Source of the DNA: Rathayibacter oskolensis
GTDB taxonomy: Bacteria > Actinomycetota > Actinomycetes > Actinomycetales > Microbacteriaceae
NCBI RefSeq assembly: GCF_900177245.1
Contig: NZ_FXBM01000001.1
Span: 1,302,001-1,366,000, forward strand
DNA length: 64,000 nt
Direction: 5' to 3'
In this document: one piece after another, positions 42,091 through 49,717 of the stretch
Numbering within the stretch: position 1 is the stretch's first letter
How the letters are laid out: each line of letters starts with the position of its first letter
Program-made: the position numbers and the translations under genes
Notes under the pieces: model-generated
What the model saw: the letters and a program-made list of their open reading frames with translations, nothing else
What the model was told of the DNA's origin: nothing
Databases searched by the model: none

Positions 42091-44670
42091 GTGAAGGCGA
42101 TCCGCCGCTTCACCGTCCGGTCCGTCCTGCCGCCCGAGCTGTCGGCGCTCGGGGAGCTCGCGGGCAACCTCCGATGGGCCTGGCACGAGCCCACCCGCCG
42201 CCTCTTCGAGCGGGTGGATCCCGAGCTGTGGCAGCGCGGTGGAGCCGACCCCACGGCGCTGCTCGGCGCGGTCAGCCCCGAGCGCCTCGCGGAGCTCTCG
42301 CGGGATCAGGGCTTCGTGGACGACGTCTGGCGACTCCGCGACGAGCTCGAGCGCTACCGCACCGAGCCCCGCTGGTACCAGTCGCTCCCGGAGTCGGCGC
42401 CCCGGTCGATCGCGTACTTCTCGCCCGAGTTCGGGATCGCCGCGGCGCTACCGCAGTACTCCGGCGGCCTGGGCATCCTGGCGGGCGACCACCTCAAGGC
42501 CTCCTCCGATCTGGGCGTCCCGCTCACTGGAATCGGACTGTTCTACCGCTCCGGATACTTCTCGCAGGGGATCTCCGCCGACGGCTGGCAGCTCGAGTCC
42601 TACCCCTCGCTCGACCCGGACGGCCTGCCGCTGCGGGTCGTGCGCCTGGCCGACGGCTCTCCGGCGCGGATCGTGCTGGCGCTCCCCGACGGGCGAGCGC
42701 TCTACGCGCGCGTCTGGCGGGCCGAGGTGGGGCGCGTGACGCTCCTCCTCCTCGACACCGACATCCGCGAGAACGAGGACGGCCTGCGCTCCGTCACCGA
42801 TCGCCTCTACGGGGGCGGTGGCGAGCACCGTCTCCTGCAGGAGCTGCTCCTGGGCATCGGCGGTGTGCGGGCCCTCGAGCTGTGGGCCGAGGTCTCGGGC
42901 AAGGCGGTCCCGGAGGTGTTCCACACCAACGAGGGGCACGCCGGCTTCCAGGGTCTCGAGCGCATCTCGGCGCTGATCGGCGCGGGTCTCGACTTCGACC
43001 AGGCGCTGCAGGTGGTGCGGGCGAGCACGGTCTTCACGACGCACACCCCGGTTCCGGCCGGCATCGACCGCTTCGACCGCGGGCTGATCGAGCAGTACTT
43101 CTCGACGGAGCTCCTCCCGGGCGTCCAGGTCGAGGACGTGCTCGCCCTGGGCTCCGAGGCGTCGGCCGGAGGGTCGGACCAGGTCTTCAACATGGCGTTC
43201 ATGGGGCTCCGGCTCGCGCAGCGCTCGAACGGCGTGTCGAAGCTGCACGGCGAGGTCAGCCGGTCGATGTTCTCGGCGCTCTGGCCGGGCTTCGACACGA
43301 CCGAGGTCCCCATCGGCTCGGTGACCAACGGCGTGCACGCGGCCACCTGGACCGATCCCGTCCTCACCGCCCTGGCGCGCGACCGGCTCGGCACCGACGA
43401 CACGACCCAGGCCGACTGGGCGTCGGGCGCGCTCTCGGACGGCGAGATCTGGCAGGCGCGGCGGACGATGCGCGAGCAGCTCGTCCGCGATGCGCGGAGC
43501 CGGGCGGCGCGGTCGTGGCGCGAGCAGAACCCGGGAGGACTCGCGCCGGGGTGGCTCGACGAGCTGCTCGACCCCGAGGTGCTGACGATCGGCTTCGCCC
43601 GGCGCGTCCCCACCTACAAGCGCCTCACGCTGATGCTGCACGACCCGGAGCGGCTGCGCGCCCTGCTCACGCATCCCGAGCACCCGATCCAGATCGTGAT
43701 CGCGGGCAAGTCGCACCCGGCCGACGAGGAGGGGAAGCGGCTGATCCAGAAGCTGGTCCGCTTCGCTCAGGAGGCCGACGTGCGGCGGCGCATCGTCTTC
43801 CTCCCCGACTACGACATCGCCATGGCCCAGCTGCTCTACCCGGGCACGGACGTCTGGCTGAACAACCCGCTCCGGCCTCTCGAGGCGTGCGGCACCTCCG
43901 GGATGAAGGCCGCGCTGAACGGCTCGCTCAACCTCTCCATCCTCGACGGGTGGTGGAACGAGTACTTCGACGGCGAGAACGGCTGGGCGATCCCCTCCTC
44001 CGACCGGGCGCTCGACCCGGAGGCGCGCGACACCCTCGAGGCGGACGCGCTGTACGAGCTGCTCGAGACCGAGGTCGTCCCGCGCTTCTACGAGCGCGAT
44101 CACGACGGCGTCCCCCGCCGCTGGGTGCGCTCGATCCGTCACACGCTCGCGACGCTGTCGCCCGAGCTCTCGGCCGAGCGGATGGTGCGGCAGTACGTCG
44201 AGACGCTGTACCGTCCGGCGGCGGAGGCCGGGCGCTCGGTCGCGGTGGACCACTTCGAGCCCGCCAAGGAGCTCTCGGCGTGGAAGGCGCGGGTCCGCGC
44301 CGGCTGGCCGGGTGTCTCCGTCCCCTCGGTCGAGTCGGGTGGGATCGACGCGGTGCCGCAGCGGGGCGACCGGCTCGCGCTACGGGCCGGAGTCCTCCTC
44401 GGCGATCTGCGCCCGGAGGACGTGACCGTGCAGGTCGTCTACGGCACTCCCGCCTCCGACGGCACGCTGACCGAGGTGCGGCACCAGGAGCTCGAGGTGG
44501 TCGAGTCGGCGGGCGGCGTCGTCCCCGCGGACTCGGTGGGGCGGGTGCCCTACGCGGGCGTGGTCACGCTCGACCGCAGCGGCTCGTTCGGCTACACCGT
44601 GCGGGTGGTGCCGCAGCACCCGCTGCTCGCGCGATCGGCGGAGCTCGGTCTGGTCGCGGCCGCGACCTGA
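42091..44670 (+). CDS. glgP: Alpha-glucan phosphorylase (GT35)
   Basis: 859 residues from the GTG at 42091, preceded by GAGGAG. It degrades alpha-1,4 glucan to glucose 1-phosphate, or can run in reverse in GlgE-using bacteria. An N-terminal DUF3417-type region (about 1-110) leads to the GT-B fold with YFSPEFGIAAALPQYSGGLG, EVFHTNEGHAGF, GSVTNGVH, and the PLP site GTSGMKAALNG with K606. The last 110 residues form a beta domain. The upstream open frame to 39784 is antisense to glgE and spurious. Confidence 0.95.
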   Translation: MKAIRRFTVRSVLPPELSALGELAGNLRWAWHEPTRRLFERVDPELWQRGGADPTALLGAVSPERLAELSRDQGFVDDVWRLRDELERYRTEPRWYQSLPESAPRSIAYFSPEFGIAAALPQYSGGLGILAGDHLKASSDLGVPLTGIGLFYRSGYFSQGISADGWQLESYPSLDPDGLPLRVVRLADGSPARIVLALPDGRALYARVWRAEVGRVTLLLLDTDIRENEDGLRSVTDRLYGGGGEHRLLQELLLGIGGVRALELWAEVSGKAVPEVFHTNEGHAGFQGLERISALIGAGLDFDQALQVVRASTVFTTHTPVPAGIDRFDRGLIEQYFSTELLPGVQVEDVLALGSEASAGGSDQVFNMAFMGLRLAQRSNGVSKLHGEVSRSMFSALWPGFDTTEVPIGSVTNGVHAATWTDPVLTALARDRLGTDDTTQADWASGALSDGEIWQARRTMREQLVRDARSRAARSWREQNPGGLAPGWLDELLDPEVLTIGFARRVPTYKRLTLMLHDPERLRALLTHPEHPIQIVIAGKSHPADEEGKRLIQKLVRFAQEADVRRRIVFLPDYDIAMAQLLYPGTDVWLNNPLRPLEACGTSGMKAALNGSLNLSILDGWWNEYFDGENGWAIPSSDRALDPEARDTLEADALYELLETEVVPRFYERDHDGVPRRWVRSIRHTLATLSPELSAERMVRQYVETLYRPAAEAGRSVAVDHFEPAKELSAWKARVRAGWPGVSVPSVESGGIDAVPQRGDRLALRAGVLLGDLRPEDVTVQVVYGTPASDGTLTEVRHQELEVVESAGGVVPADSVGRVPYAGVVTLDRSGSFGYTVRVVPQHPLLARSAELGLVAAAT

Positions 44671-44786
44671 TCCGAGCTCTGCGGGCGCACCGGTCAGTAC
44701 AGGTGTCCCGTCCGGAGCAGCGGTCTGCGATCGCTTCGGTGGCCGAGGAGAGGTCGGGTCGGACTGCTGACCGAAGAGGAGGCGAC

Positions 44787-45314
44787 ATGGGTGCTGCGGA
44801 GGCTCCGCGAGGTTCCCCTCGCGCTGCGACAGGTCGCGACGCGGGCGAGCTCGTACGGCTGCGCCATGCGATGTTCCGAGACATGGCGGGCACCGGCTCC
44901 GCGGCACGGCCGCGGGAGGTCGACGGCACCGAGTGGTACGGGGCCGCGGAACGCGAGCTCGCGGCCCGGATGGGCGTCGGTTCCCTCGCTGCCTTCGTGG
45001 TGGACGATCCCGATTCCCGTTCCCCGCGACTGATCGGCTGCGCGGTCGCTCAGTTGATCGGACGCCTGCCCGGGCCCGGCTTCTCGACGGGCCTCTCGGG
45101 GGAGCTCTCGAGCGTCTACGTCGAGCTCCCTCACCGCGGAGTCGGGCGAGGCACGGAACTCGTGCGCGCCGCCCTGCACTGGTTCGATCTCACCGGATGC
45201 GAGGTCGTCGATCTCCATGCCACTCCGGACTCTGAACGGATCTACCGCGCCCTCGGCTTCGAGCCGCCGGCGTCATCGGCACTGCGACGCCTCCACCCCG
45301 ATCTCGCGCGCTAG
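44787..45314 (+). CDS. GNAT-family N-acetyltransferase
   Basis: 175 residues from the ATG at 44787 after AGAGGAGG. The acetyl-CoA site is visible as SSVYVELPHRGVGRGTELV, followed by a VDLHATPDSERIYRALGFEP segment typical of GNAT C-termini. Substrate is unknown. It heads the accessory patch of GNAT and reductase genes. Its stop (TAG) shares CTAG with the stop of the opposing reductase gene. Confidence 0.88.
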   Translation: MGAAEAPRGSPRAATGRDAGELVRLRHAMFRDMAGTGSAARPREVDGTEWYGAAERELAARMGVGSLAAFVVDDPDSRSPRLIGCAVAQLIGRLPGPGFSTGLSGELSSVYVELPHRGVGRGTELVRAALHWFDLTGCEVVDLHATPDSERIYRALGFEPPASSALRRLHPDLAR

Positions 45315-45901
45315 GTGTGCGGCGACGGCCGGTAGGTCAGGACCACCGTCCGCCAGTCGAGAGTGCGCGTGTCGAGCAGCTCGAGGTCGTGGTCGGCCAG
45401 TCCCGCGTAGATCGGGCTCACCCCGGTGCGGCCGGTGATGACCGGGAAGACTGTCACCTCGATGCGGTCCACGAGGCCGGCGGCGAGGAGCGACCAGTTC
45501 AGCGACAGGCTGGCCTGAGACCGGAGCGGCAGATCCGAGGACTCCTTGAGTCGTCCGATGATCTCCACCGCGTCACCGGACTCGATCGTCGCGTCGCGCC
45601 ATCCCAGCGTGTCGTGCAGTGTCGAGGACACGACTGTCGTCGGCATCGAGTGCAGCCGGAGGTTCCACTCGTCGAGAGCGTTCGGGTCGATACCCGCGGC
45701 GAAGATCCCTGCGACCTCACGGAACGTCGTCGCCCCGTAGACCATGCGCAACGGCTCGGCGAAGAGCCCCGCCCGCCACTCGAGCAACTCCGGACCCTGC
45801 TGAGACCAGTAGCCGCCCCAGTCCACGCCCTCCGGGCCCGTGTCGTAGGAACCGTAGCCGTCGAGCGTGGAGAAGACGTCCCAGGTGTCAGTGGCCGTCA
45901 T
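45311..45901 (-). CDS. RibD/dihydrofolate-reductase-fold protein (second of a pair)
   Basis: 196 residues. The N-terminal FSTLDGYGSYD segment and the later SQASLSLNWSLLAAGLVDRIEVTVFPVITG match the bacterial RibD C-terminal/DHFR-like family, which binds NADPH. No classical folate-binding set is obvious, so the substrate is unknown. Its start overlaps the stop of the paralogue upstream (ATGA), so both are translated from one mRNA. It may form a heterodimer with that partner; this is inference. Confidence 0.82.
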   Translation of the reverse strand: MTATDTWDVFSTLDGYGSYDTGPEGVDWGGYWSQQGPELLEWRAGLFAEPLRMVYGATTFREVAGIFAAGIDPNALDEWNLRLHSMPTTVVSSTLHDTLGWRDATIESGDAVEIIGRLKESSDLPLRSQASLSLNWSLLAAGLVDRIEVTVFPVITGRTGVSPIYAGLADHDLELLDTRTLDWRTVVLTYRPSPHT

Positions 45902-46485
45902 CGGCTGCTCACGTCGTAGCGGAGCCGGACGAGTTCGGACCCGGGGAGAGCGGCGGCGTCGAGGAGTGTGAGTCCGGGATGCGGTGGGCCGGAGTAGAGA
46001 GGCGACCCGCCGCCGGCGAGCCCGGCTCCGACGAGGACGATCAGTTCGTCGACGAGTCCCAGCTCGAGGAGAGGATTCCAGGTCGTCCCGCTGCCGAACA
46101 TCAGGAGGTCGCGGTCGCCGGCCGCCTTCAGCGCGCGGATCTCGGCGGCTGCGCCTTCGCGCGGGACGATCCGGGTGCTCGCGGCCCAGGCGGCGCCGGC
46201 CTCGTGGGACAGGGAGTCGCTGATGACGAGGGAGTCGAGCGTGGTGACGAGGCGGGCGATCTCGCGATCGCGGTCGCCCGCGGAGTCGTCGGCGGCGACG
46301 GCGCTCCAGCTGTCCCAGTTGTCGCGGAACCAGCGGCTCCCGTAGACGAGAGTGCCCGCCCGTCTCAGCAGAGCGAGATTGTGGTCGTTGAACGCGTCCT
46401 CGAACGGGAGGGTCGAGAGGTCGTGATCGGGGCCCTCGTAGTAGCCGTCGAGGGAGGTGAGGACGGAGACGACGAGTCTGCTCAT
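45898..46485 (-). CDS. RibD/dihydrofolate-reductase-fold protein (first of a pair)
   Basis: 195 residues from the ATG at 46485, preceded by TAGCGT with six-base spacing. The N-terminal VVSVLTSLDGYYEGP, the LVYGSRWFRDNW segment, and LLMFGSGTTWNPLLELGLVDELIVLVG are all typical of the DHFR-like RibD C-terminal family. It is a paralogue of the coupled downstream gene and of the gene at 47246. NADPH-dependent reduction is likely but the substrate is unknown. Confidence 0.85.
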   Translation of the reverse strand: MSRLVVSVLTSLDGYYEGPDHDLSTLPFEDAFNDHNLALLRRAGTLVYGSRWFRDNWDSWSAVAADDSAGDRDREIARLVTTLDSLVISDSLSHEAGAAWAASTRIVPREGAAAEIRALKAAGDRDLLMFGSGTTWNPLLELGLVDELIVLVGAGLAGGGSPLYSGPPHPGLTLLDAAALPGSELVRLRYDVSSR

Positions 46486-46497
46486 GCCCCGACGCTA
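46486..46497 (-). promoter_or_regulatory. Leaderless-type -10 box
   Basis: On the minus strand TAGCGT is followed by six bases and the ATG at 46485. Confidence 0.5.
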
Positions 46498-46643
46498 GCG
46501 AGTCCACCTCGCCCGATTCCAGACTCCGGGCCGCCGCCGTCGTGCTCGCCCCATCTACGATCCGGTCCCCGTGATGTCGAGGGATCCCGGCGTGAGCAGC
46601 GCCGGAGTCCCCCGTGCAGGTGGCGCCTGTTCGGCGACCGTCG

Positions 46644-46655
46644 TAGCGTCGAGGC
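46644..46655 (+). promoter_or_regulatory. Leaderless-type -10 box
   Basis: TAGCGT at 46644-46649, six bases, then the ATG at 46656. It has the same hexamer and spacing as the divergent reductase promoter 150 bases away. Confidence 0.5.
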
Positions 46656-47171
46656 ATGGTGATCGACGGTGGCGCAGTGGTGAGGAGCGCAGTCGCGAGC
46701 GACGCACCGGCGCTGGGTGAAGTCTTCGATGCGGCGGTGCTCGAGGGGTGGACGCACCTGGAGCACGTCGAGGAGATCGTGCCGATGTTCCCGCCGGAGT
46801 TCTGGGTTGAGGCCGCGACCGAGACGGGACCGGCGGACGTACTGCTCGTGGCCGAGATCGACGGGCGGGTCGTCGGATACTCCGGTACCCACGGCGAAGC
46901 AGGTGAGCTGTACGTGCTCTTCGTCCATCCCGCTGCCGGTAGGCGGGGGATCGGGCGACGTCTGCTCGCGGCCGCGGAGGAGGATCTCCGCGCTCGCGGA
47001 CGGGACGAGGTCTTCCTGTGGACCCATGACGCCGACACCCGCGCTCAGCACGTCTACGCCGCCGCCGGCTACACGCCCACCGGCGAGCGGCGGAACGGCG
47101 AGATCCACGGCCGCCACTACGTCGAGGTCGAACTGCGCAAGCCGCTGGCGGCATCGGACCTGGTGCCCTGA
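46656..47171 (+). CDS. GNAT-family N-acetyltransferase
   Basis: 171 residues. Acetyl-CoA-binding strand and loop are clear: GELYVLFVHPAAGRRGIGRRLLAAAE around residues 88-112, then VFLWTHDADTRAQHVYAAAGYTPTGERR. The start is set by a leaderless -10 box. Ending in a VELRK strand, it is a single-domain enzyme with unknown substrate. A DHFR-fold gene follows after 74 bases, perhaps in the same unit. Confidence 0.9.
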   Translation: MVIDGGAVVRSAVASDAPALGEVFDAAVLEGWTHLEHVEEIVPMFPPEFWVEAATETGPADVLLVAEIDGRVVGYSGTHGEAGELYVLFVHPAAGRRGIGRRLLAAAEEDLRARGRDEVFLWTHDADTRAQHVYAAAGYTPTGERRNGEIHGRHYVEVELRKPLAASDLVP

Positions 47172-47245
47172 CTCCGATCCGCCGCTGGATCGCGGGCAGT
47201 CCACGGTCGAGGCACGCACTCATCACGAGGAAGAAGGAGAGGACC

Positions 47246-47848
47246 GTGGGACGGATCAGCGCGATGGAGAGCATCAGCCTCGATGGAGTGATGCAGGGAC
47301 TCGGACGCCCGGACGAGGACACTCGCGACGACTTCGCCCACGGCGGGTGGGGTGAGGGCTACCAGGACGACGTGTCGATGCGCTTCGTGTCCGAGGGGAT
47401 GACCGGTGAGGGAGCGATGCTCTTCGGTCGCCGAACCTATGAGGATCTCCTCGGTTTCTGGACGACGACGGCGACGCCGAACCCCTTCACCGACTACCTC
47501 ACTCACGCTCAGAAGTTCGTGGTGTCCCGCTCGGCCGGCACGGAGCTCACGTACCCGGGCTCGACGCTGCTCGCGGGCGACGCGGTGGAGACGGTCGGCG
47601 CTCTCCACGAGTCCTTCGACGGAGACCTCACGGTCCTCGGTAGCGGCGCGCTCCTCCGCGACCTCCACCGCGCGGGCCTCGTCGACGAGTACATCCTCCA
47701 GATCCACCCGATCCTCCTCGGTTCGGGGCAGCGTCTGTTCGGAGAGTCCGAACGTGCGGATCTGGTCCTGCAGCGCAGTGTCGCCACGACGACGGGAGTG
47801 CTGATCGCGCAGTACTCCGTCGAGCGCCGACGCGGGACGTTCTCCTGA
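47246..47848 (+). CDS. RibD/dihydrofolate-reductase-fold protein (third paralogue)
   Basis: 200 residues from the GTG at 47246 after AAGGAGAGG. SISLDGVMQ at the N-terminus, MLFGRRTYEDLLGFW in the middle and LTVLGSGALLRDLHRAGLVDEYILQIHPILLGSGQRLF define the DHFR-like RibD C-terminal family more clearly than in the two other copies. NADPH-dependent reductase of unknown substrate. Confidence 0.88.
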   Translation: MGRISAMESISLDGVMQGLGRPDEDTRDDFAHGGWGEGYQDDVSMRFVSEGMTGEGAMLFGRRTYEDLLGFWTTTATPNPFTDYLTHAQKFVVSRSAGTELTYPGSTLLAGDAVETVGALHESFDGDLTVLGSGALLRDLHRAGLVDEYILQIHPILLGSGQRLFGESERADLVLQRSVATTTGVLIAQYSVERRRGTFS

Positions 47849-48038
47849 TCGCCCGTCGGACACGGACCGTCGATGCAGTGCGAATCGGGGAGGATGCTCG
47901 TGAGCTCACTCCCGGACCGGCGCGAGATGTGCAGCGCCGGAGACGGACGTCGCGAGGCCCGGCCCGGTTGCAGGAGGAGGGTGCGCGCGACGAGTGTGGA
48001 GGGCGGGTCGGAGTGCGGATCCGCGAGAGGGGAGTCTC

Positions 48039-48938
48039 ATGAAGGTGACTGTGCTGGGCGTGCCGAGCAGTACCGGGGCGTACTGCGTCGGTGTGGAGCG
48101 AGCGCCGGCAGCTCTGCGGGACGCGGGGCTCGTCGAGTCGCTGCTCTCTGCCGGCGTCGACGTCGTCGACGCAGGAGATCTGACCACGCGGTTGTGGAGC
48201 CCTGACCGGGACAGTCCGTTCGCGCAGAACCTGGGCGATGAAGCGGAGTCGATGCTCGAGCTGTCCGTGTCTGCGGCCGAGCTGCTCGCAGAGGGTGATC
48301 GGCTGCTCGTGCTCGGCGGCAGCTGCCTGGTCGCCGTGGGCCTGTGCGCGGCGATGAGGCGCCGAGGGGAACGACCTCGTCTCGTCTACATCGACCGGCA
48401 CCTGGACCTCAACACTCCGCACTCGACGACCGAAGGCTCGCTCAGCTGGATGGGCATGGCTCACGCTCTGGCTCTGGAAGGCGCTGCACCGGAGCTCGCG
48501 GGAGCGTCAGGCGGCCCGCCGCTGCTGCAGCCGGCGGATCTCGTGTTCCTCGGAGCCGACCCGACGAGGGCGACGCAGTGGGAACGCGACCAGGCCGCAG
48601 CGCTCGGTCTCGCGATCATCGACCAGGCGGCGCTCTGCGACGACCCGCGCGGCGCGGCGCGGCACGCACGTGACGGGGTCGCCGGAGGGCCGTTCATCGT
48701 GCACCTCGACGTCGACGTCCTCGACTTCCTCGATGCCCCGATCGCCGAGAACGTCAACGGACGCAACAGCGGACCCACGATCGCTGTCCTCGAGCGCGCC
48801 CTCTCCGAACTCCTCCAGGCCCCCGACTGTCTGGGTCTCTCGCTCGGACAGCTCGACCCGGCTCACGCGTCTTCGGACCCCACCGCGCTGCCGCGGCTCG
48901 TCTCAGCGCTCACATCAGCACTGACCCCCGCGCGCTAA
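48039..48938 (+). CDS. Arginase/ureohydrolase-fold protein with altered metal motif
   Basis: 299 residues from the ATG at 48039 after GAGGGGAG. The ureohydrolase fold is recognisable from VYIDRHLDLNTP (DxHxD ligands kept) and VHLDVDVLDFLDAP (DxD kept). The usual GGDH is GGSC, replacing the first metal-ligand His by Cys. Related GGDC-type arginase-like proteins exist, so it may be a subfamily trait. Guanidino or amidino hydrolysis is possible but not assured. It stands among unrelated accessory enzymes. Confidence 0.82.
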   Translation: MKVTVLGVPSSTGAYCVGVERAPAALRDAGLVESLLSAGVDVVDAGDLTTRLWSPDRDSPFAQNLGDEAESMLELSVSAAELLAEGDRLLVLGGSCLVAVGLCAAMRRRGERPRLVYIDRHLDLNTPHSTTEGSLSWMGMAHALALEGAAPELAGASGGPPLLQPADLVFLGADPTRATQWERDQAAALGLAIIDQAALCDDPRGAARHARDGVAGGPFIVHLDVDVLDFLDAPIAENVNGRNSGPTIAVLERALSELLQAPDCLGLSLGQLDPAHASSDPTALPRLVSALTSALTPAR

Positions 48939-48940
48939 CT

Positions 48941-49159
48941 GCACCGCGCGGCGATCGACCAGCGGGCGCTCCGGTCCCGACCCTGCTGTCGTGGAGCCCG
49001 CACGACTGCTGCGTACCCGAGCCCGCCGCACGCGCCTATCTGCGTGACCTCCCGGAGCTCCATCTTCTCGACGCCGGGCACTGGATCCTGGAGACCCGGT
49101 TCGAGGAGAGCGTCCGGCTGCTGAGACCGTTCCTGGACCGGGTGCTCCCGAACCGCTGA
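48941..49159 (+). pseudogene. Remnant C-terminus of an alpha/beta hydrolase
   Basis: Reading from 48941 to the TGA at 49157-49159, the frame encodes an end typical of epoxide-hydrolase-like alpha/beta hydrolases: VPTLLSWSPHDCC (acid-residue region), PAARAYLRDLPELHLLDAGHW with the GH of the catalytic triad, then ILETRFEESV and RPFLDRVLP. The front with the nucleophile Ser and any start codon is missing; the 5' side runs straight into the arginase-fold gene. About 60 residues remain, so this is a truncated relic of a deletion or replacement. Confidence 0.65.
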
Positions 49160-49231
49160 CCCCGTCGCATCCGGGTGGGATCCGGCACAGAGGACGGAGG
49201 GCCGGCGAGCCGTCGATCGACGTCGGGCCGG

Positions 49232-49717
49232 TCAGCGGGCGATGTCGGCGAGGATCGCGCCGGTCACCGCGATCAGGTCGGCCGGTGCGAGCTCGATGTC
49301 GAAGCCGCGCCGGCCGCCCGAGACGAGCACGGTGTCGAACAGCTCGGCCGTCTCGTCGAGCACCGTGCGGTGCCGGGTCTTCTGCCCCACCGGCGAGATC
49401 CCGCCGAGGACGTAGCCGGTCCGCCGCTGCGCGAGCGCCGGATCGGCCATGGCCGCGCGCTTGCCGCCCACCGCGCCCGCGAGCTCCTTGAGTCCGAGGG
49501 ACCCCGTCACCGGCACGATGCCGACGACGAGCTCGCCGTCGACGTCGACGAGCAGGGTCTTGAAGACCCGCTCCGGCTCGACGCCGAGCGCCTCGGCCGC
49601 CTCGGTCCCGTAGCTCGCGGTGGCGGGATCGTGCCGGTACTCGCGGGGGACGAACGCGATCCCGGCGGAGGCGAGGGCGAGAGTCGCCGGAGTGCCGGGG
49701 CCCTGCCGCGTCGACAT
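49232..49717 (-). CDS. YbaK/EbsC-type aminoacyl-tRNA deacylase
   Basis: 161 residues. Trans-editing domain that hydrolyses mischarged aminoacyl-tRNA, in the best-known members Cys-tRNA(Pro). Features are EPERVFKTLLVDVDGELVVGIVPVTG with the conserved Lys, GYVLGGISPVGQK, and the C-terminal SGGRRGFDIELAPADL. Its ATG overlaps the glgX stop by one base (TGATG), an unexpected pairing of an editing factor with a glycogen enzyme. Length matches the single-domain family. Confidence 0.92.
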   Translation of the reverse strand: MSTRQGPGTPATLALASAGIAFVPREYRHDPATASYGTEAAEALGVEPERVFKTLLVDVDGELVVGIVPVTGSLGLKELAGAVGGKRAAMADPALAQRRTGYVLGGISPVGQKTRHRTVLDETAELFDTVLVSGGRRGFDIELAPADLIAVTGAILADIAR

